A stretch of DNA of 64,000 bases from Akanthomyces muscarius (GCF_028009165.1 NC_079241.1:3534001-3598000), one strand, 5' to 3'; counted from the first letter of the stretch, positions 1 to 11,413 are shown. The notes: generated by a model not told the origin, from the sequence alone. Numbers and translations are program-made.

Positions 1-316
1 CCCTTCCTCTATGACGGTGCGCAGCTACAACAAAGCCTCTGACAAGTTATCGCGCACTTCATTGGCCAATTTACCAACCACCAAAGCATCCCATGAAGGC
101 ACCATTAGTTGTAGACATGCCGACCTAGTCCATCCGAACCGTTGTGGCGAGATTTCCATGTGTGGCTAGTGCATTTTTATCTTATCCATCTTATCGCCGC
201 AGCGGACCCAGAAAAAAGTCGACAAAAAATATCATGCCCGCCAAACAGTCCCTACAGCCAGATATACCTGTATCAACGGCCCACTGCGCTCTATCGCGAG
301 TGCCTGTGAAAAGAAA
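1..316. other. Left-edge non-coding stretch and DBP7 5' leader
   Basis: No supportable gene is seen here. The stretch leads into the helicase start codon at 317. The reading frame that runs antisense from here into the helicase is treated as a shadow of the helicase gene. Confidence 0.5.
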
Positions 317-2581
317 ATGGCGGACGATGGCATGCTCATGAATTTTGAACTGGGAAGCGGTCCCATCAAGCCTCAGGTCAAATTCAAGGGCGGTCGCTGG
401 CGAGACAGAAAGCAGGCCGAACGAGGCGTCCGAGGTCCTGGTCCAGAAGGTGGCCCGCCCACGCGCCCTCCTCCAAGAGAGCGCTTCGACGACTCCAATC
501 GACCCTTTAAGCGTCGCAGAGCAGACACAGACGACAATTTCGGCGACGACTACCGGCCGAGAACGCGACCCAGCCATATCAAAATCGATCACGGCGGCGA
601 CGGCAGCAGGCCTCCTTTTGACAATCGCAGGCATGGGCACGGCGCCGGCGGCAAGAGCACAAAACAGGTAGTCTCGAGTATCTTCAGCTTCAACCCCGAT
701 CAAAAAACAGTCTTTGAGGACGACGAATGGACGGCTCCGACGCCTACCAATGCGCCGCTGGCCGACGTGGCCAACTTTGGCACTCTCACACTCTCCTCCC
801 GACTGGTTGACGAGCTCGGCAAGATGAACCTGGAACGACCAACTGCTATTCAGCAAAAAGTGATCCCTCATTTGATTACCGGCGGCGCCGACGCGTTTGT
901 GCAGGCCGAGACTGGTTCCGGTAAAACATTCTCATACCTACTGCCAATCCTTCACCGCGTGCTCCAGCTCAGCGCGCAAAACGACGGCAAGCAGGTTCAT
1001 CGCGACTCTGGCCTCTTTGCCATCATGGTCGCGCCGACTCGAGAACTGGCCAAGCAGACACACACCGTCCTTGAGCAGCTCATTAGGCCTTTTCCATGGC
1101 TCGTCTCGACGGCCATTACCGGCGGCGAGTCCAAAAAGGCAGAAAAGTCGCGCATTCGCAAGGGCGTCAATTTCTTGGTTGCCACGCCGGGCAGATTGGC
1201 TGATCACATCGACAACACAGAGGCATTGAAATTAGGCACCGTGCGATGGCTCATTCTTGACGAAGGCGATCGATTGATGGACCTCGGATTCGAGGACGAC
1301 TTGGAAAAGACCATTGGCGCTCTCCGTAAAATTGAGATATCCAAGGAGACGACCAACGGAGTACCACTGGGCTCGCTCCCTGATCGCCGCGTCACTGTTC
1401 TGTGCTCGGCCACCATGAAGATGAATGTGCAGAAGCTGGGTGAGATGAGTTTGGCCGATGCAGTCTTCCTTTCCGCCGAAAAGGGCGAGATGACAGCCGA
1501 TGAGAATACCGAGCACAAGGCACCTGCGCAGCTTCACCAATCACACGTTATTGTGCCGGCGAAGCTTCGGCTGGTCACACTTGCTTGCTATCTCAAGTCC
1601 ATATTCTCACGCAAGGGACACACGATGAAGGTCATCATTTTCATGTCCTGCGCTGATGCCGTCGATTTCCACTATGAGCTTTTACGGCAACCGAACGACA
1701 TGGAAGCGCCGCCGGCAAAGGCAAAGGACCTGGAATTGGTCTCCAAAACTGTTGCTAGAGCAGCATACATCACCTCCGCGGCCAGTCCCGAAGTCGTCCT
1801 ACACAGAATGCACGGCTCTCTATCGCAGCCCATTCGGTCAGCCACGTTGCGCACGTTCTCTGCTTGCAAGTCGCCTTCGGTATTAATCACAACCGATGTG
1901 TCCTCACGAGGTCTCGATATCCCATCTGTGGACCTAGTCATTGAGTACGACCCGGCCTTTAGCTTTGCCGATCATATTCACCGTGTAGGCAGAACTGCTC
2001 GTGCCGGCCGCGCCGGCGAAGCCATGCTCTTTTTGCTACCTGGCAGCGAGGAAGGCTACGTCGAGCTTCTCAAGGCCTCGAGCACGCCTAGCGCGCAGTC
2101 TTACGAGTCCATTCTCAAGAAGGGCCTCATGTCGAAACTCGAGTTCCCCGTCGAGACATCTGCCAAGCTGAGCGAGGGGCAAACGTACCATGACAAGGCT
2201 GAGACAATGCAGCTGCACTTGGAGCAGCGTCTTCTCGAGGACCCCAGACGCCTCGAGTTGGCCCGCAACGGCTTCAAGTCTCATATCCGAGCCTATGCGA
2301 CGCACATCAAGGAGGAGCGTGTCCACTTTGACATTGGGGAACTGCATCTCGGTCATATTGCAAAGAGCTACGCCCTGCGGGAACCGCCCCGTGGCGTCGG
2401 CGCCGGCGTTGACAGAAAAGCGCGCAAGGGCGGCAAGGGTGGCAAGGGTGGTAAAAGTAATGCAGCAGGGGCCAAGGACGATGATAATGAAGGGCCTGTT
2501 AACCAGGACGAGGCAAAGAGTATTCTAAGAAAGAAGGGCAGGATGCTGATGTCAGGTGCGGACGAGTTCAACATTGGTTAA
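317..2581 (+). CDS. dbp7: DEAD-box ATP-dependent RNA helicase, DBP7 type
   Basis: Intronless, 754 aa. In yeast Dbp7 is a nucleolar helicase for 60S pre-ribosome assembly. The basic, Arg/Gly/Pro-rich N-terminus (about 1-120) is followed by a FGTLTLSSRLVDEL Q-motif region (about 154-167), Walker A AETGSGKT (about 197-204), PTRELA (about 240), DEGD (about 315-318) in place of DEAD, motif III SAT (about 365), and the helicase C domain with HRVGRTARAG. DEGD and the long insert between SAT and the C-terminal domain are typical of the DBP7 subfamily. The C-terminus is rich in Gly and Lys, as expected for RNA binding. The start at 317 (AAAATGGCG) is the first Met of the frame and lies just before the N-terminal helicase extension. 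Length fits the family. Confidence 0.95.
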   Translation: MADDGMLMNFELGSGPIKPQVKFKGGRWRDRKQAERGVRGPGPEGGPPTRPPPRERFDDSNRPFKRRRADTDDNFGDDYRPRTRPSHIKIDHGGDGSRPPFDNRRHGHGAGGKSTKQVVSSIFSFNPDQKTVFEDDEWTAPTPTNAPLADVANFGTLTLSSRLVDELGKMNLERPTAIQQKVIPHLITGGADAFVQAETGSGKTFSYLLPILHRVLQLSAQNDGKQVHRDSGLFAIMVAPTRELAKQTHTVLEQLIRPFPWLVSTAITGGESKKAEKSRIRKGVNFLVATPGRLADHIDNTEALKLGTVRWLILDEGDRLMDLGFEDDLEKTIGALRKIEISKETTNGVPLGSLPDRRVTVLCSATMKMNVQKLGEMSLADAVFLSAEKGEMTADENTEHKAPAQLHQSHVIVPAKLRLVTLACYLKSIFSRKGHTMKVIIFMSCADAVDFHYELLRQPNDMEAPPAKAKDLELVSKTVARAAYITSAASPEVVLHRMHGSLSQPIRSATLRTFSACKSPSVLITTDVSSRGLDIPSVDLVIEYDPAFSFADHIHRVGRTARAGRAGEAMLFLLPGSEEGYVELLKASSTPSAQSYESILKKGLMSKLEFPVETSAKLSEGQTYHDKAETMQLHLEQRLLEDPRRLELARNGFKSHIRAYATHIKEERVHFDIGELHLGHIAKSYALREPPRGVGAGVDRKARKGGKGGKGGKSNAAGAKDDDNEGPVNQDEAKSILRKKGRMLMSGADEFNIG

Positions 2582-2649
2582 ACAACTGGTGGGCCACAAA
2601 AAAAGCGTGCATTTATGAAAAGCGAATATACATACAACATTGAAATGTT

Positions 2650-2655
2650 AATAAA
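2650..2655 (+). terminator. AATAAA-like polyadenylation signal after DBP7
   Basis: An exact AATAAA lies about 70 nt downstream of the helicase stop codon in AT-rich sequence. Fungal poly(A) signals are degenerate, so this is only suggestive. Confidence 0.35.
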
Positions 2656-3035
2656 GTACAAATTTGACAACTTCAGGTTCTTGTGGTATTCTTGCTTTGA
2701 CGCTATGGTCATCCAAAGACAGAAGCTTCTTATTTTGGGCTTATTTTTAACGATGTGCTGATTTCGGGCTAGGTCTTGCACACGGCGTTGCCCGCCGAGC
2801 CAGAGGTCACTAGGCGTGAAGTTTAAGCCAAGTCTGAAAAGTTATAGAACTAATACTGGCGGTGGAAAATACATAAGACTCCATGATCGTGCTCGGTCGG
2901 GTTCGGTTGTTCTGTTCAATGGCATGGTAAATTCGGCCGAGCTGACAAACCTTCAAGCGTCTTGGCGACAGATCGGCTTGATTTATCAGCCAAGCTCAGA
3001 TCGTGTATGTGCCGATCAAAAGACATCAGCTTTCG

Positions 3036-3042
3036 TATATAA
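3036..3042 (+). promoter_or_regulatory. TATA-like element upstream of the RidA-like gene
   Basis: TATATAA lies about 80 nt before the ATG at 3123 and is followed by a CT-rich leader. The position is reasonable for a fungal core promoter, but no transcription start is known. Confidence 0.35.
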
Positions 3043-3122
3043 TCAGTCTCCATCTTCAAAAGACACGGCGAAATCGATCTACTCTTCAGCTGCTCCAGAC
3101 CAAGCCTCTCCAAAACTTCATC

Positions 3123-3677
3123 ATGACGCAGCCCAAGTACTACAGCTATCCTGGCCTCGGCGAATGGGCCAAGGAGAACTTTCACTACAGCCAAGCCATC
3201 CGAATCGGCGACCGAATCCTGTGTTCCGGACAAGGTAAGTAAACCCTCTCTCCCTTGAAGCACCAAGACCGCAGCTCGACAATTTGACCCGTTTTGCGTA
3301 ATTGGCACACCACTTACAACCGTTTTCACGGCGCGCGCACAGGAGGCTGGAACCCACAGCCAGACAAGATTGATTTTGAGAACCTTGTGCCTGAAGACGT
3401 CGCCGCGCAGGTCGATCAGGCCTTTGCCAACTGCGACATGAACGTGCGGCATGCGGGCGGCGGTCGGGGCCTGGCGCAGGCGTACAAGGTGGTCACGTAC
3501 GCCACCGACCTGGCCGCCGCGCACGAGCACATTGTCCGCAACCTGCGCAGGTGGATGCCGGAGAACCCGCCAATCTGGACGGAGCTGGGCGTAGCGGCGC
3601 TGGGCGCGCCGGGGATGAAGTTTGAGATTGACGTCGAGGCGTACGACCCCGACGGCGCCAAGAAGGAGCTTGCGTAG
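3123..3677 (+). CDS. RidA/YjgF/UK114-family protein
   Basis: Two exons, 3123-3234 and 3343-3677, separated by a GTAAGT...CACAG intron; 148 aa. RidA-family enzymes deaminate reactive enamine/imine intermediates from amino-acid metabolism; some fungal members have unknown substrates. The N-terminus (YYSYPGLGEWAKENFHYSQA, then IGDRILCSGQGGWNP) has the usual RidA opening strands with the IxxSGQ-type motif. The C-terminal half (QVDQAFANCD, AYKVVTYATD, PIWTELGVAALGAPGMKFEIDVEA) fits the trimer-forming core, although the usual Arg in the RxxVxVxxL signature is not obvious. It belongs to the larger fungal YjgF-like branch rather than the bacterial-like Hmf1/Mmf1 branch. The splice joins a Gly codon in the conserved GQGGW stretch, which supports the intron call. 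Confidence 0.88.
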
Positions 3678-4034
3678 AGGCGCGAGAAGCTTTGGCGATT
3701 GAATTAAGACTCTGTGCAGAGACCGTTTGAAATGAATGAAAGGTTGACGAGAAGCATATAATTTTGAAACACGTCAGAGAATAGAAACAAGTCCTTGGCG
3801 ACTCTAATGTGTTAGTTGTGCCCTCTATTCTATTACTGGTTAAGCACTGCTTTACTTTGTCCATAAGCACGACAGTGCATCGATATGCTCAGCCTTTTGA
3901 GAAAGCCGAGATGCTCTTGGCCTGCGACAGATTTTAGCCCGTGTTTTTCATTTAACTTTAACCTCTTGGAGTCCCGAAATACCACTCCATTTTGATGCCC
4001 TACTGTGCAATCTTGACATTGGCGGCCGTGGCGG

Positions 4035-4048
4035 CCCCCCCCCCCCCC
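4035..4048. repeat. Poly-C homopolymer (14 C)
   Basis: An uninterrupted C14 tract in non-coding DNA. The length is likely to vary and is a weak point for sequencing accuracy. Confidence 0.85.
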
Positions 4049-4292
4049 ACCATGAATAAACTCACATGCTCAACACCAACAGGTCGCGAAACTAATGCAA
4101 GACTGCCCATATTTCTAAAATTCCTTTTGTAAATGTACCTGATGATCCATCTGCACAAGTTGGTAGAATTGTGGAGAGTTAAATGCATCGCTCAATATGA
4201 ACACGGCATGACGTTTAGCAAATTGACATGGACGTGACGTCATATTCGTCATACTGGCGAACATCCCTACAAGAGCTCAAGAGCTCCCCAAG

Positions 4293-4298
4293 TATAAA
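4293..4298 (+). promoter_or_regulatory. TATA box of the small LEA-like gene
   Basis: TATAAA about 150 nt before the ATG at 4447, followed by a long CT/CA-rich leader. A strong TATA box fits a highly inducible small gene, which is an inference. Confidence 0.45.
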
Positions 4299-4446
4299 TT
4301 GCCAGGACAAACATTCTACATTTACCATCAATTCATCATCAAACACTTGCCTCTTCAGAAGCCAATTGTCGTGTCTCTTTCAATACATCTTGACATTACA
4401 GACGCAAATCCTGCTTCATCAACAACGCAATCTACATTCACACATC

Positions 4447-4803
4447 ATGTCTTCCAACGACAACGCCACCAACAACCCCGCCGCTGCTGGCAACGGCAAC
4501 ACCGCCGCTGACAAGGCCACCGGTGCCGCCAAGTTTGTCACGGGTGCCATCGGCAACACACTCGGCGGTGTGGGCCGCACGGTCGGCAACGTCACCGGCG
4601 CTGCGGGCAAGGGAGTCGGCGACACCTTCAACAACGTCACGGGAGACCGCGCCAAGTTTGTCGGCGATGGCGTCTCCGGCCTGGGCACGGGTATTCAGAG
4701 CGGCCTCGGCAGTGTCTCGCAAGGTGTCGAGAACGCCGGTCAATGGAAGCTTGGCGCCGATGGTGCGGAGAAGCCTACGGAGGAAAAGAAGGCGCAGAAC
4801 TAA
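4447..4803 (+). CDS. Small Gly/Asn-rich LEA-like hydrophilic protein
   Basis: 118 aa. The same frame is open upstream to 4228, but that part has leader-like composition and lies over the TATA element, so the ATG at 4447 (CACATCATGTCT) is preferred. The protein is rich in Gly, Ala, Asn, Thr and Val and has no Cys. Its middle is built from loose repeats of amphipathic segments such as TVGNVTGAAGKGVGDTFNNV and KFVGDGVSGLGTGIQSG. There is no signal peptide or membrane segment. Such proteins resemble late-embryogenesis-abundant or hydrophilin-like stress proteins of fungi. The function is inferred only from composition, and I do not recognise a named ortholog. Confidence 0.75.
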   Translation: MSSNDNATNNPAAAGNGNTAADKATGAAKFVTGAIGNTLGGVGRTVGNVTGAAGKGVGDTFNNVTGDRAKFVGDGVSGLGTGIQSGLGSVSQGVENAGQWKLGADGAEKPTEEKKAQN

Positions 4804-5152
4804 ACAATCTTCGCACAATAACTGTTTTTTGCACGAATATGATATCCAAGTCAAGCACTAGTTTTAGGGTTTAATGCAAACACAATGATGTTACCGTCAT
4901 CTCTCAATTCTCCACTTGGTATTTCTATCGCGATAAATCAATGATGTTCCTCCAACGCCGACATCTGCGGCACAGATCTCGACATTTTTCCAGCATATTA
5001 AGTACAGGCCGTAAACTGAGTAGTTTTTGAGTGCTGAACTTTCCGCTTTTGGTCCTGCGCCATTTCCCTGGTTCATCTCGTGCAAAGTTTCGTGGTAGCT
5101 CGGTATTCGCTGCAAACTTTCGATCGGTTGTCGGAGGACGGCTGCAGGCTAT
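4804..5152. other. Convergent 3' intergenic region
   Basis: Lies between the convergent small LEA-like gene and the Tvp15-like gene. It holds both 3' ends; no gene or repeat is seen. Confidence 0.5.
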
Positions 5153-5860
5153 TTAAACCTGCTCCGCGCCCCAGCCAGCGGCATCGGCCTCGCGCATGTT
5201 GGCAGGGGGCTCGATAGAGGGAACAAACTCGAGAGCGATGTAGGCAATGCCGATTATACCGACGACACCGCCAGCGATGTTGCTGATGATCTTGTCGCCG
5301 AGGAGGAGGCAGCCGAGGAAGACGTAGACTGGTGCGGTTGTTAGCGCATGCTCAATAATGGCAAGATTTCCGAGCGTGAGGAGCATAGCTGCACGTACAA
5401 ACACCACGGCCGACAAAGGAGAAGAGAAAGTTGGCATAGCGGGAGACCTGGGGAGGGATCTGGAACTCTGCAGCGACTGTTAGCAACGGCTTCGGGGGAT
5501 TCATTACGATGACGGCGCTCGTTCGTACCGAGAAGACCAATGGAGAGACCGAAAATGATCATGTAGATGCTGAGGACAATGGCGCGCCTGTTTGGTCGGG
5601 TTAGCATGCGAGCGAGCAGTGACGCGCGGATGAGCGCCAAGTGCGACAACGTACAGTCCACCGCCAAAGACTCCAAAGATACCGCCGAGGACAGTAATGG
5701 CACCGACGGCCAAGTTGACAATGCGACTAGACAGCGGGTATGGATTAGCACCATTTCAATCAGAGCGCCTCTTGCAGCGCGGTGTGGCGGCCTCCCGTGG
5801 TGGGCTAGAGGAGCTGGACCAGCCATCGACAACAACATACAAGATATCAGAGAGCTCCAT
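5153..5860 (-). CDS. COPI-associated / Tvp15-like Golgi membrane protein
   Basis: Five exons on the minus strand: 5860-5841, 5726-5655, 5587-5529, 5467-5399, 5328-5153; 131 aa. The spliced protein opens MELSDIFRIVNLAVGAITVLGG and ends in FVPSIEPPANMREAD plus a short tail. It has four hydrophobic segments: about 8-30, 32-50, 61-80 and 86-110. The internal stretch EFQIPPQVSRYANFLFSFVGRG and the terminal IEPPANMREAD match the fungal COPI-associated family that includes yeast Tvp15, a Golgi vesicle membrane protein. Every junction has GT-AG ends and preserves family motifs, for example SDI-F-RIVN and GRGV-F-YVF. It is divergent from MEF2 across about 475 bp. Four introns in 131 codons is dense but usual for this family. 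Confidence 0.88.
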
Positions 5861-6335
5861 GACGACGGTATTGGGCGGCGCAAAGGTTTGTAGCAAAGAG
5901 GATCGTGGTGCGATGCGATGGCGATTGGGGTTTCAGGCAGGATTGAGATGCAGGGACAAAGGCTCCAGGCAACACTTTGGCGAAAAACTTGGCACAAAAA
6001 TGGCTTGGGTTGTCCAGGAAGCTTCCCAAATCCCAAGCTACGTCTTGAACTACGTAGGTGGCTCCACTCTAGGGGCCAGGGGGCGGCCTGCGCAGTGGTT
6101 TGGCAGTCGTAGTCACTCACCAGCCTGAGAGGCTAATTCCACCGCCTGCCTGTATTGGTGCCTGCATTGAATTCTGCCGTTATTGGACTCGGAGCTTGCA
6201 AGATCATCATCACCCGCAATCACACAAACGCATGCTGTGCTGGGTGAGTACAAGCACTGTAAGTGATTTGCAGTAAGAAGCTTGTTCGAATGATTGTATG
6301 AATTCTTCGAAGCCTCTGGCTTCTCGAGACTCGCC
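5861..6335. promoter_or_regulatory. Divergent promoter, Tvp15-like / MEF2
   Basis: A 475-bp region between two divergently transcribed genes. I see no convincing TATA box and no open frame of note. Confidence 0.45.
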
Positions 6336-6669
6336 ATGATTATGTTAGCTGTCGCGCGTGTGACCCCTAGGCTGTCTGCGACACATGGCCGCTGCAGGTC
6401 GGCAGTGACGCTCAGCCTCAGAAAAGTCTCCGTTTATAGCTCTTTAGCGCAAGACTATCATGCCAACCGATTGAAAGACATCCGAAATATTGGCATTATT
6501 GCTCACGTCGATGCGGTACGTCGCCCCTCGCTCGCACGGCAGCGTTGTCCTGCCCTACTGACAGTCCGCGACAGGGCAAAACTACGACGACGGAACGCAT
6601 GCTTTTCTACAGTGGCGTCACTTCCCGCGTCGGGGATGTCGATTCCGGAAACACAGTCACCGACTTTCT

Positions 6670-6701
<32 letters not shown>

Positions 6702-8857
6702 AATCGGCCGCCATCACCTTTCCGTGGCCGCGCAAGGAAAATTGCCCCACGGGTACCAATCCCAAGACAGTCAACCTGATCGACACGCCCGGTCATCAAG
6801 ATTTTCGATTCGAGGTCGATCGCTGCTTGCCGATTCTGGACGGCGCCGTCTGTATCATTGACTCGGTCAAAGGTGTCGAGGCGCATACGGAGCGTGTATG
6901 GGGGTCCGCCCACGAGTTCCGCATCCCGCGTATCGTCTATTGCAACAAACTGGATCGGGAAGGTGCCTCTTTTCGCAAGTCTGTGCTTGAAATCGGCAGC
7001 CGTCTCAAGGGATGGCCACTTGTGTGCCAAATCCCCTGGTGGGAGAATGACGAGTTTGTTGGCGTCATCGACATTATTGATCTCATTGGCTACCGATACA
7101 ACGACAAAAAGACAGTCAGATATGAGAAAGAGGAGCTGATGAGCAAGCTTGCATCATCAAATGCCGATCTTGTCAAAGAAGTAGGCATTGCCCGCCAACA
7201 CCTGATTGAAGGATTGGCTGAATTCGACGACGTCATTATGGAAGAGTTTCTCGCCGAAAACACAGATATCCCCTCGTCAATAATAAAGGACGCCGTTCGT
7301 CGAACTATCCAGAGCGGCGATGGCCGTGCCATTCCGGTCTTTGCTGGCTCGAGCTTTCGCCACATTGGAGTCGAGCCTCTGATGGACGCCATTGCCAGCT
7401 ATCTTCCCAACCCGTCCGACAGACCAGACGTCAGTGTTCGCATGAGCGGCGCAAACTACAAATTGAGTGACACCCTGCAAGGCGACTCGAAACAAGCTGG
7501 GGCAAAGCAAATTGCTTCAATTTCTTCGGTTTTCAAAGTATTTGAGCATCCAAAGGAGGGGATCATCAGCTTTGTGCGAGTTTATCACGGCACTCTGGGT
7601 CGAAGCGCAGCCACCTTCAATACCAACATGGCAGTCAGCGAGAGCCCGATGGGTATTCTTCAAATTTCGGCCGACAAGACACACGATGTACAGGAGCTAT
7701 CAGTCGGTCAAATTGGTGCCCTTCGAGGATTAAAAAAGGCGCGAACTGGAGATACATTGATTACAACGACAAACAGCAAACCTCCACATGCCGCTCTACG
7801 TAGCCTGCAGGTTCGGCCGCCAGAGATCCCCCCACCAGTCGCGTTTTTACAGGTTGAGCCGTACGGCAATGTGGCTGCACAACAGTTACAGGTGGCACTG
7901 GAGAATGCGTCGCGGCAAGACCCAAGTCTGCGATGGAGCCGAGACCCCAAGACAGAGCAGTTTACCGTGCAAGGCATGGGCAAACTTCATTTGGACGTCT
8001 CGCTACACAACATGAGGCAAAAGCACAAGATTGATGCCGAATTTGGCCCCATCGAAGTCGACTACAAAGAAAGTGTCATGGTCCCTGCACAGCCGCAAAG
8101 GATTGTATTTGACAGACCAGTAGCCAGCAAGGCTGGCAAAGTAACCTGCATCGTGACTCTAGAGCCGCTGGAAGCTCACCACCGTGAAACGCTACAGGAG
8201 TCATGCATTGAACGAGATGGAAACATGTTTAATATTGTGATACCCGACGAAGGTTCGATGAACTTTGACATTGATGAGGCTCATCAACAGCTCCTCAACG
8301 GCGCCATTGCCGGCCTCGCTCGCGGACCGCGCCGAGCAGCGCCGCTGCATGGATGCTTGGCGACAGTCGAGCTTGACACGACCGACGGCGCGTGCGAGAC
8401 GCCCACTGGCGGTCATTTCAGTTCGGCAGCTCGCACGGCTGTGCAGAGCAGCCTGCGCGACTCGTTTGACAAGAGTCAGATCGGCATCGTGGAGCCGATC
8501 ATGCTGGCGCACATCACATGCCCCGAGCAGGCCGCAGGAACAGTCCAGCACGATATCTCCTCGGGCGCCGGAGGGCAGGTGCTCGAGGTGAACGACAGAA
8601 CTGCCGAGTCAAGCGGCAGTGAGGAGCTCATTGACGTGAGCAGAATCTATGCGCCGCCGGACCCGTACGACTCGGTGACGTCGCTGCGCGGAAAGCGCTC
8701 AGCGGCGCGTATGGTGGAGATTGTGGCCAAGGTGCCCTACAAGGAAATGCTGGACTATGACGATCATCTGCGGAGCAAGACGTCGGGCCGGCACTCGATG
8801 ACCATGGCCTTTGACTCCTTTGCGCGTGTAGTAGGACATCGCGAGAAGGGCCTATAA
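6336..8857 (+). CDS. mef2: Mitochondrial elongation factor G2 (ribosome-recycling GTPase)
   Basis: Two exons, 6336-6515 and 6575-8857; 820 aa. In mitochondria EF-G2 works with the ribosome recycling factor to split post-termination ribosomes. The start at 6336 (CGCCATGATT) gives a basic, Ser/Ala-rich mitochondrial presequence of about 45 residues; an in-frame ATG at 6294 would add 14 residues and is less likely. The intron interrupts the G1 P-loop, joining AHVDA to GKTTTTERM. Further motifs are RERGITIQSA (switch I), DTPGHQDF (G3) and NKLD (G4), followed by EF-G domains II-V with QGMGKLHLDV. Length matches MEF2/GFM2 rather than MEF1. The intron inside the P-loop means translation downstream depends on correct splicing. 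Confidence 0.95.
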
Positions 8858-9491
8858 CGGTTACTGTACGATTAGTGTATGATTTACGTACAGTAGTTAA
8901 GCTTAGAGACAGGATACGATGCACGCTAGTATGCGTCAGCGTCTCGTCATCCCGTGTAATTATCCAATGTACATTATTACTGGCAGCCATTTGACCCATC
9001 TCACAGCCTGTTGGGAGCAGCCTACGTCGGCATCACCGTGACCTCGTCCATATGAAGTGTAAGTGATACGTTGAGAGCAAGTTGGTAGAGGAAATGAACG
9101 GGTAACGAAGAAGCAACAGATTAAACTAAAGTACACAAAAGAATACTGAAAGTGAATAGGAGCGCAAGAAAGCTATTTCGGTGGCTGCTGGTTCAGGCAA
9201 TCAGTTGTTAGTGGTCGGGCGCACTACGTTAGGCGGCAAAAATTGGCGGGCAATTTTGTCGACGGAATTCAGCCTTGAACGCCACCTGATTCGGAAGCTA
9301 GCGTGCCGGACACAACGGAGCCTCGTGAATGGCATTTCCCTCCTTACAAGACATGGTAACAACGTTAGTTCCGGGCACTTTGCACGTGCGAAGAAGCTTT
9401 CGCCTGGTGTACTGCAATCCTCCATCCCAGGCTCTAAACTCTGCAGCCGACATTCGCCCACTTAGTAGACTTGTACTCGTGACCCTCTCAG
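8858..9491. other. Intergenic: MEF2 3' end and bZIP promoter
   Basis: No gene or clear repeat is seen; the region holds the 3' end of MEF2 and the bZIP promoter. Confidence 0.45.
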
Positions 9492-10532
9492 ATGGAATCA
9501 GCCAAATCTGCCGATGACGCCCAAGAACGCAAGTTGCGCAAGCGGCTGCAAAACCGCATCAATCAACGGCAAAGGAGTAAGCTTTTTTCTGAGCCTTGCA
9601 GCTACCCACTCGGCCGCCTTGTTTCTCATACAAAAGAATGGCCAATCTAATGCACACAATCAGGAACGCGCAAGCGGGAAGAGGCGCAACTCAATGGCCA
9701 CAATCAGCGGCCGTACCAAGTGGACAAATGGCGCTACGCCTATCAGCATGATGCCAACGAGTGCAATCTTCACGATGACGCTCCATCCAAGCCAGTTTCC
9801 AACCAGCAAAATGCTGCGCCAACGTTTACTTTGAGCTACAGAGGCCCGGAGTCTACAGCATCGCAACGAGTGGCGGCCCGGCAACTACGACACTTCGAGC
9901 CCTGCCCTACCCAGGACCACTTGCTACATCTCATTCAGGTTAATCTCCTACGAGGCCTCTTTGATAACAAATTAACAATCATGGCGTGTGCACACTATCT
10001 GACGAGAAGCGCCGCGGCCGAGCTGCAAATTACCCATCCGGCCCTGGTCTTCCCCGGTCGTGCCGCCGTCGTCCAAAACTCAGGCGACATCCCCGGCTCT
10101 CTGTCTCCCACGCCGCTGCAGAGCACTGTGGTCCACGCGACATGCATCGACCTAGTGCCATTTGCCGCGCTTCGCGATAGCCTGATTGCGTGGGAGGGCA
10201 GCTTTGACTTTGCCGAGCTCCTGCAGGACCTGATTGGCAATCTCGTGGACCCGACATGTTTCGTTGCAGGCCTTTCATGTCCGGAGAAGCTCACTGCAGC
10301 AGGCGAGGACCCAGAAGCTGTGACGTATCTGGGGGAAGACGATGGCGACTACACGGCGAATCGAAATGGCCTCATCTTGTGGGGTGATGCACACCTCCCG
10401 GAGAGCTGGGAAGTTACCTCGGGATTTCTGCGAAAATGGGGATTTCTGATCAGGGGCTGCCAAGGTCTGATTGACTCTAGCAACCGATGGAGAGTAGCTC
10501 GAGGAGAAGAACCACTCTCGAGTTCTGTGTGA
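9492..10532 (+). CDS. bZIP-type transcription factor with DUF3425-like C-terminus
   Basis: Two exons, 9492-9576 and 9664-10532; 317 aa. The N-terminus carries the basic region KLRKRLQNRINQRQRRTRKREE, reconstructed across the intron. It matches the RxRLQNRxxQRxxRxRK pattern of the fungal bZIP/DUF3425 class. The following leucine zipper is very short or absent, which is common in this group. The middle contains FEPCPTQDHLLHLIQVNLLRGLFDNKLTI, the usual start of DUF3425, and the C-terminal half has PESWEVTSGFLRKWG, also typical. These proteins are nuclear regulators, often near secondary-metabolite or stress genes; the target here is unknown. The neighbouring dehydrogenase is convergent, 152 bp away. 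Confidence 0.85.
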
Positions 10533-10684
10533 CTCTCTGCATGATTGGAGCTCATCTTTGCAAGGTAGAGAAAACCGAACAATGGATAAAACATGGTTGC
10601 CAATTCATTCCAGCAATCTTGCTATTATAAAAGGACTATTATTAGTTCATACAGCGACGTAACCAATCAAGCTAATGCTGCCAT

Positions 10685-11382
10685 TTAGTAGTCTTGTCCT
10701 GTTCTTTCCTTGATCTCGCCGACAATATGTGCCCACAGCCGATCCTCTGCGCCACTCTCCTTTGCTTCGGCAAGACGTCTTTCGACTGCGTCAGACGCTC
10801 TCTCGCACATGGCATCCAAGTTATAGCTGCCGCTTCCTGGTCTTCCATCAGCACCAACAGACACCACCGTTCCTTCCGAGAGAGGAACCCCGGCGCCGGC
10901 GCCGCCATTCGCCGGCGGAAACGCGGCGCTGGTGGCGCCATAGAGCTGCACCACGGACGACTCCTCGACAGAGCGATACTTGAGGAACAGCGGTCCAAGT
11001 AGCACAAGCGCTGTGCGCACCGCCACCATGAATCCCTTGGCATCTTTACCAAAGTTGGTCTTGACGGCGCCCGGGTAGTTGTGGATGAAGCTTACATCCG
11101 GGGCTCTCTTGGCTAGGGTATTCTGCGCCATGGTGATCATCGAGGCCATATGACCACGGGCCCCGATCGGGTGCTTTGAGCCGTACTCGGCCCAGTCGCT
11201 CTCATCAAAGGGGCCCTCGTAGCCGGCGGCAAAGACGGAGACGACTCGCTTCAGGCCAGTCGCTCGCTGTAAAGCCGGCAGAAGGCGGAGAGAAAATAGA
11301 ATGCGCGAAGTGACAGGGAGGACGTACGCTTTGCAAAGTCCTTCTGTCGTCTCTAGTAGAGCAAACTATTAGTTACCCGCCT

Positions 11383-11413
<31 letters not shown>

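Larger units (their letters stand above)
2582..3122. other. Intergenic: DBP7 3' end and RidA promoter
   Basis: AT-rich 3' flank of the helicase, then the promoter and leader of the RidA-like gene. The only recognisable elements are the AATAAA and the TATA-like site listed separately. Confidence 0.5.
3678..4446. other. Intergenic with C14 homopolymer
   Basis: No gene seen. It contains a run of 14 C at about 4035-4048 and the promoter and CT-rich leader of the following small gene. Confidence 0.5.

Noticed and set aside
4228..4446. N-terminal extension of the LEA-like gene
   Set aside because: In-frame but Ser/Thr/Gln-rich leader-like sequence overlapping the TATA element; the ATG at 4447 is in better context.
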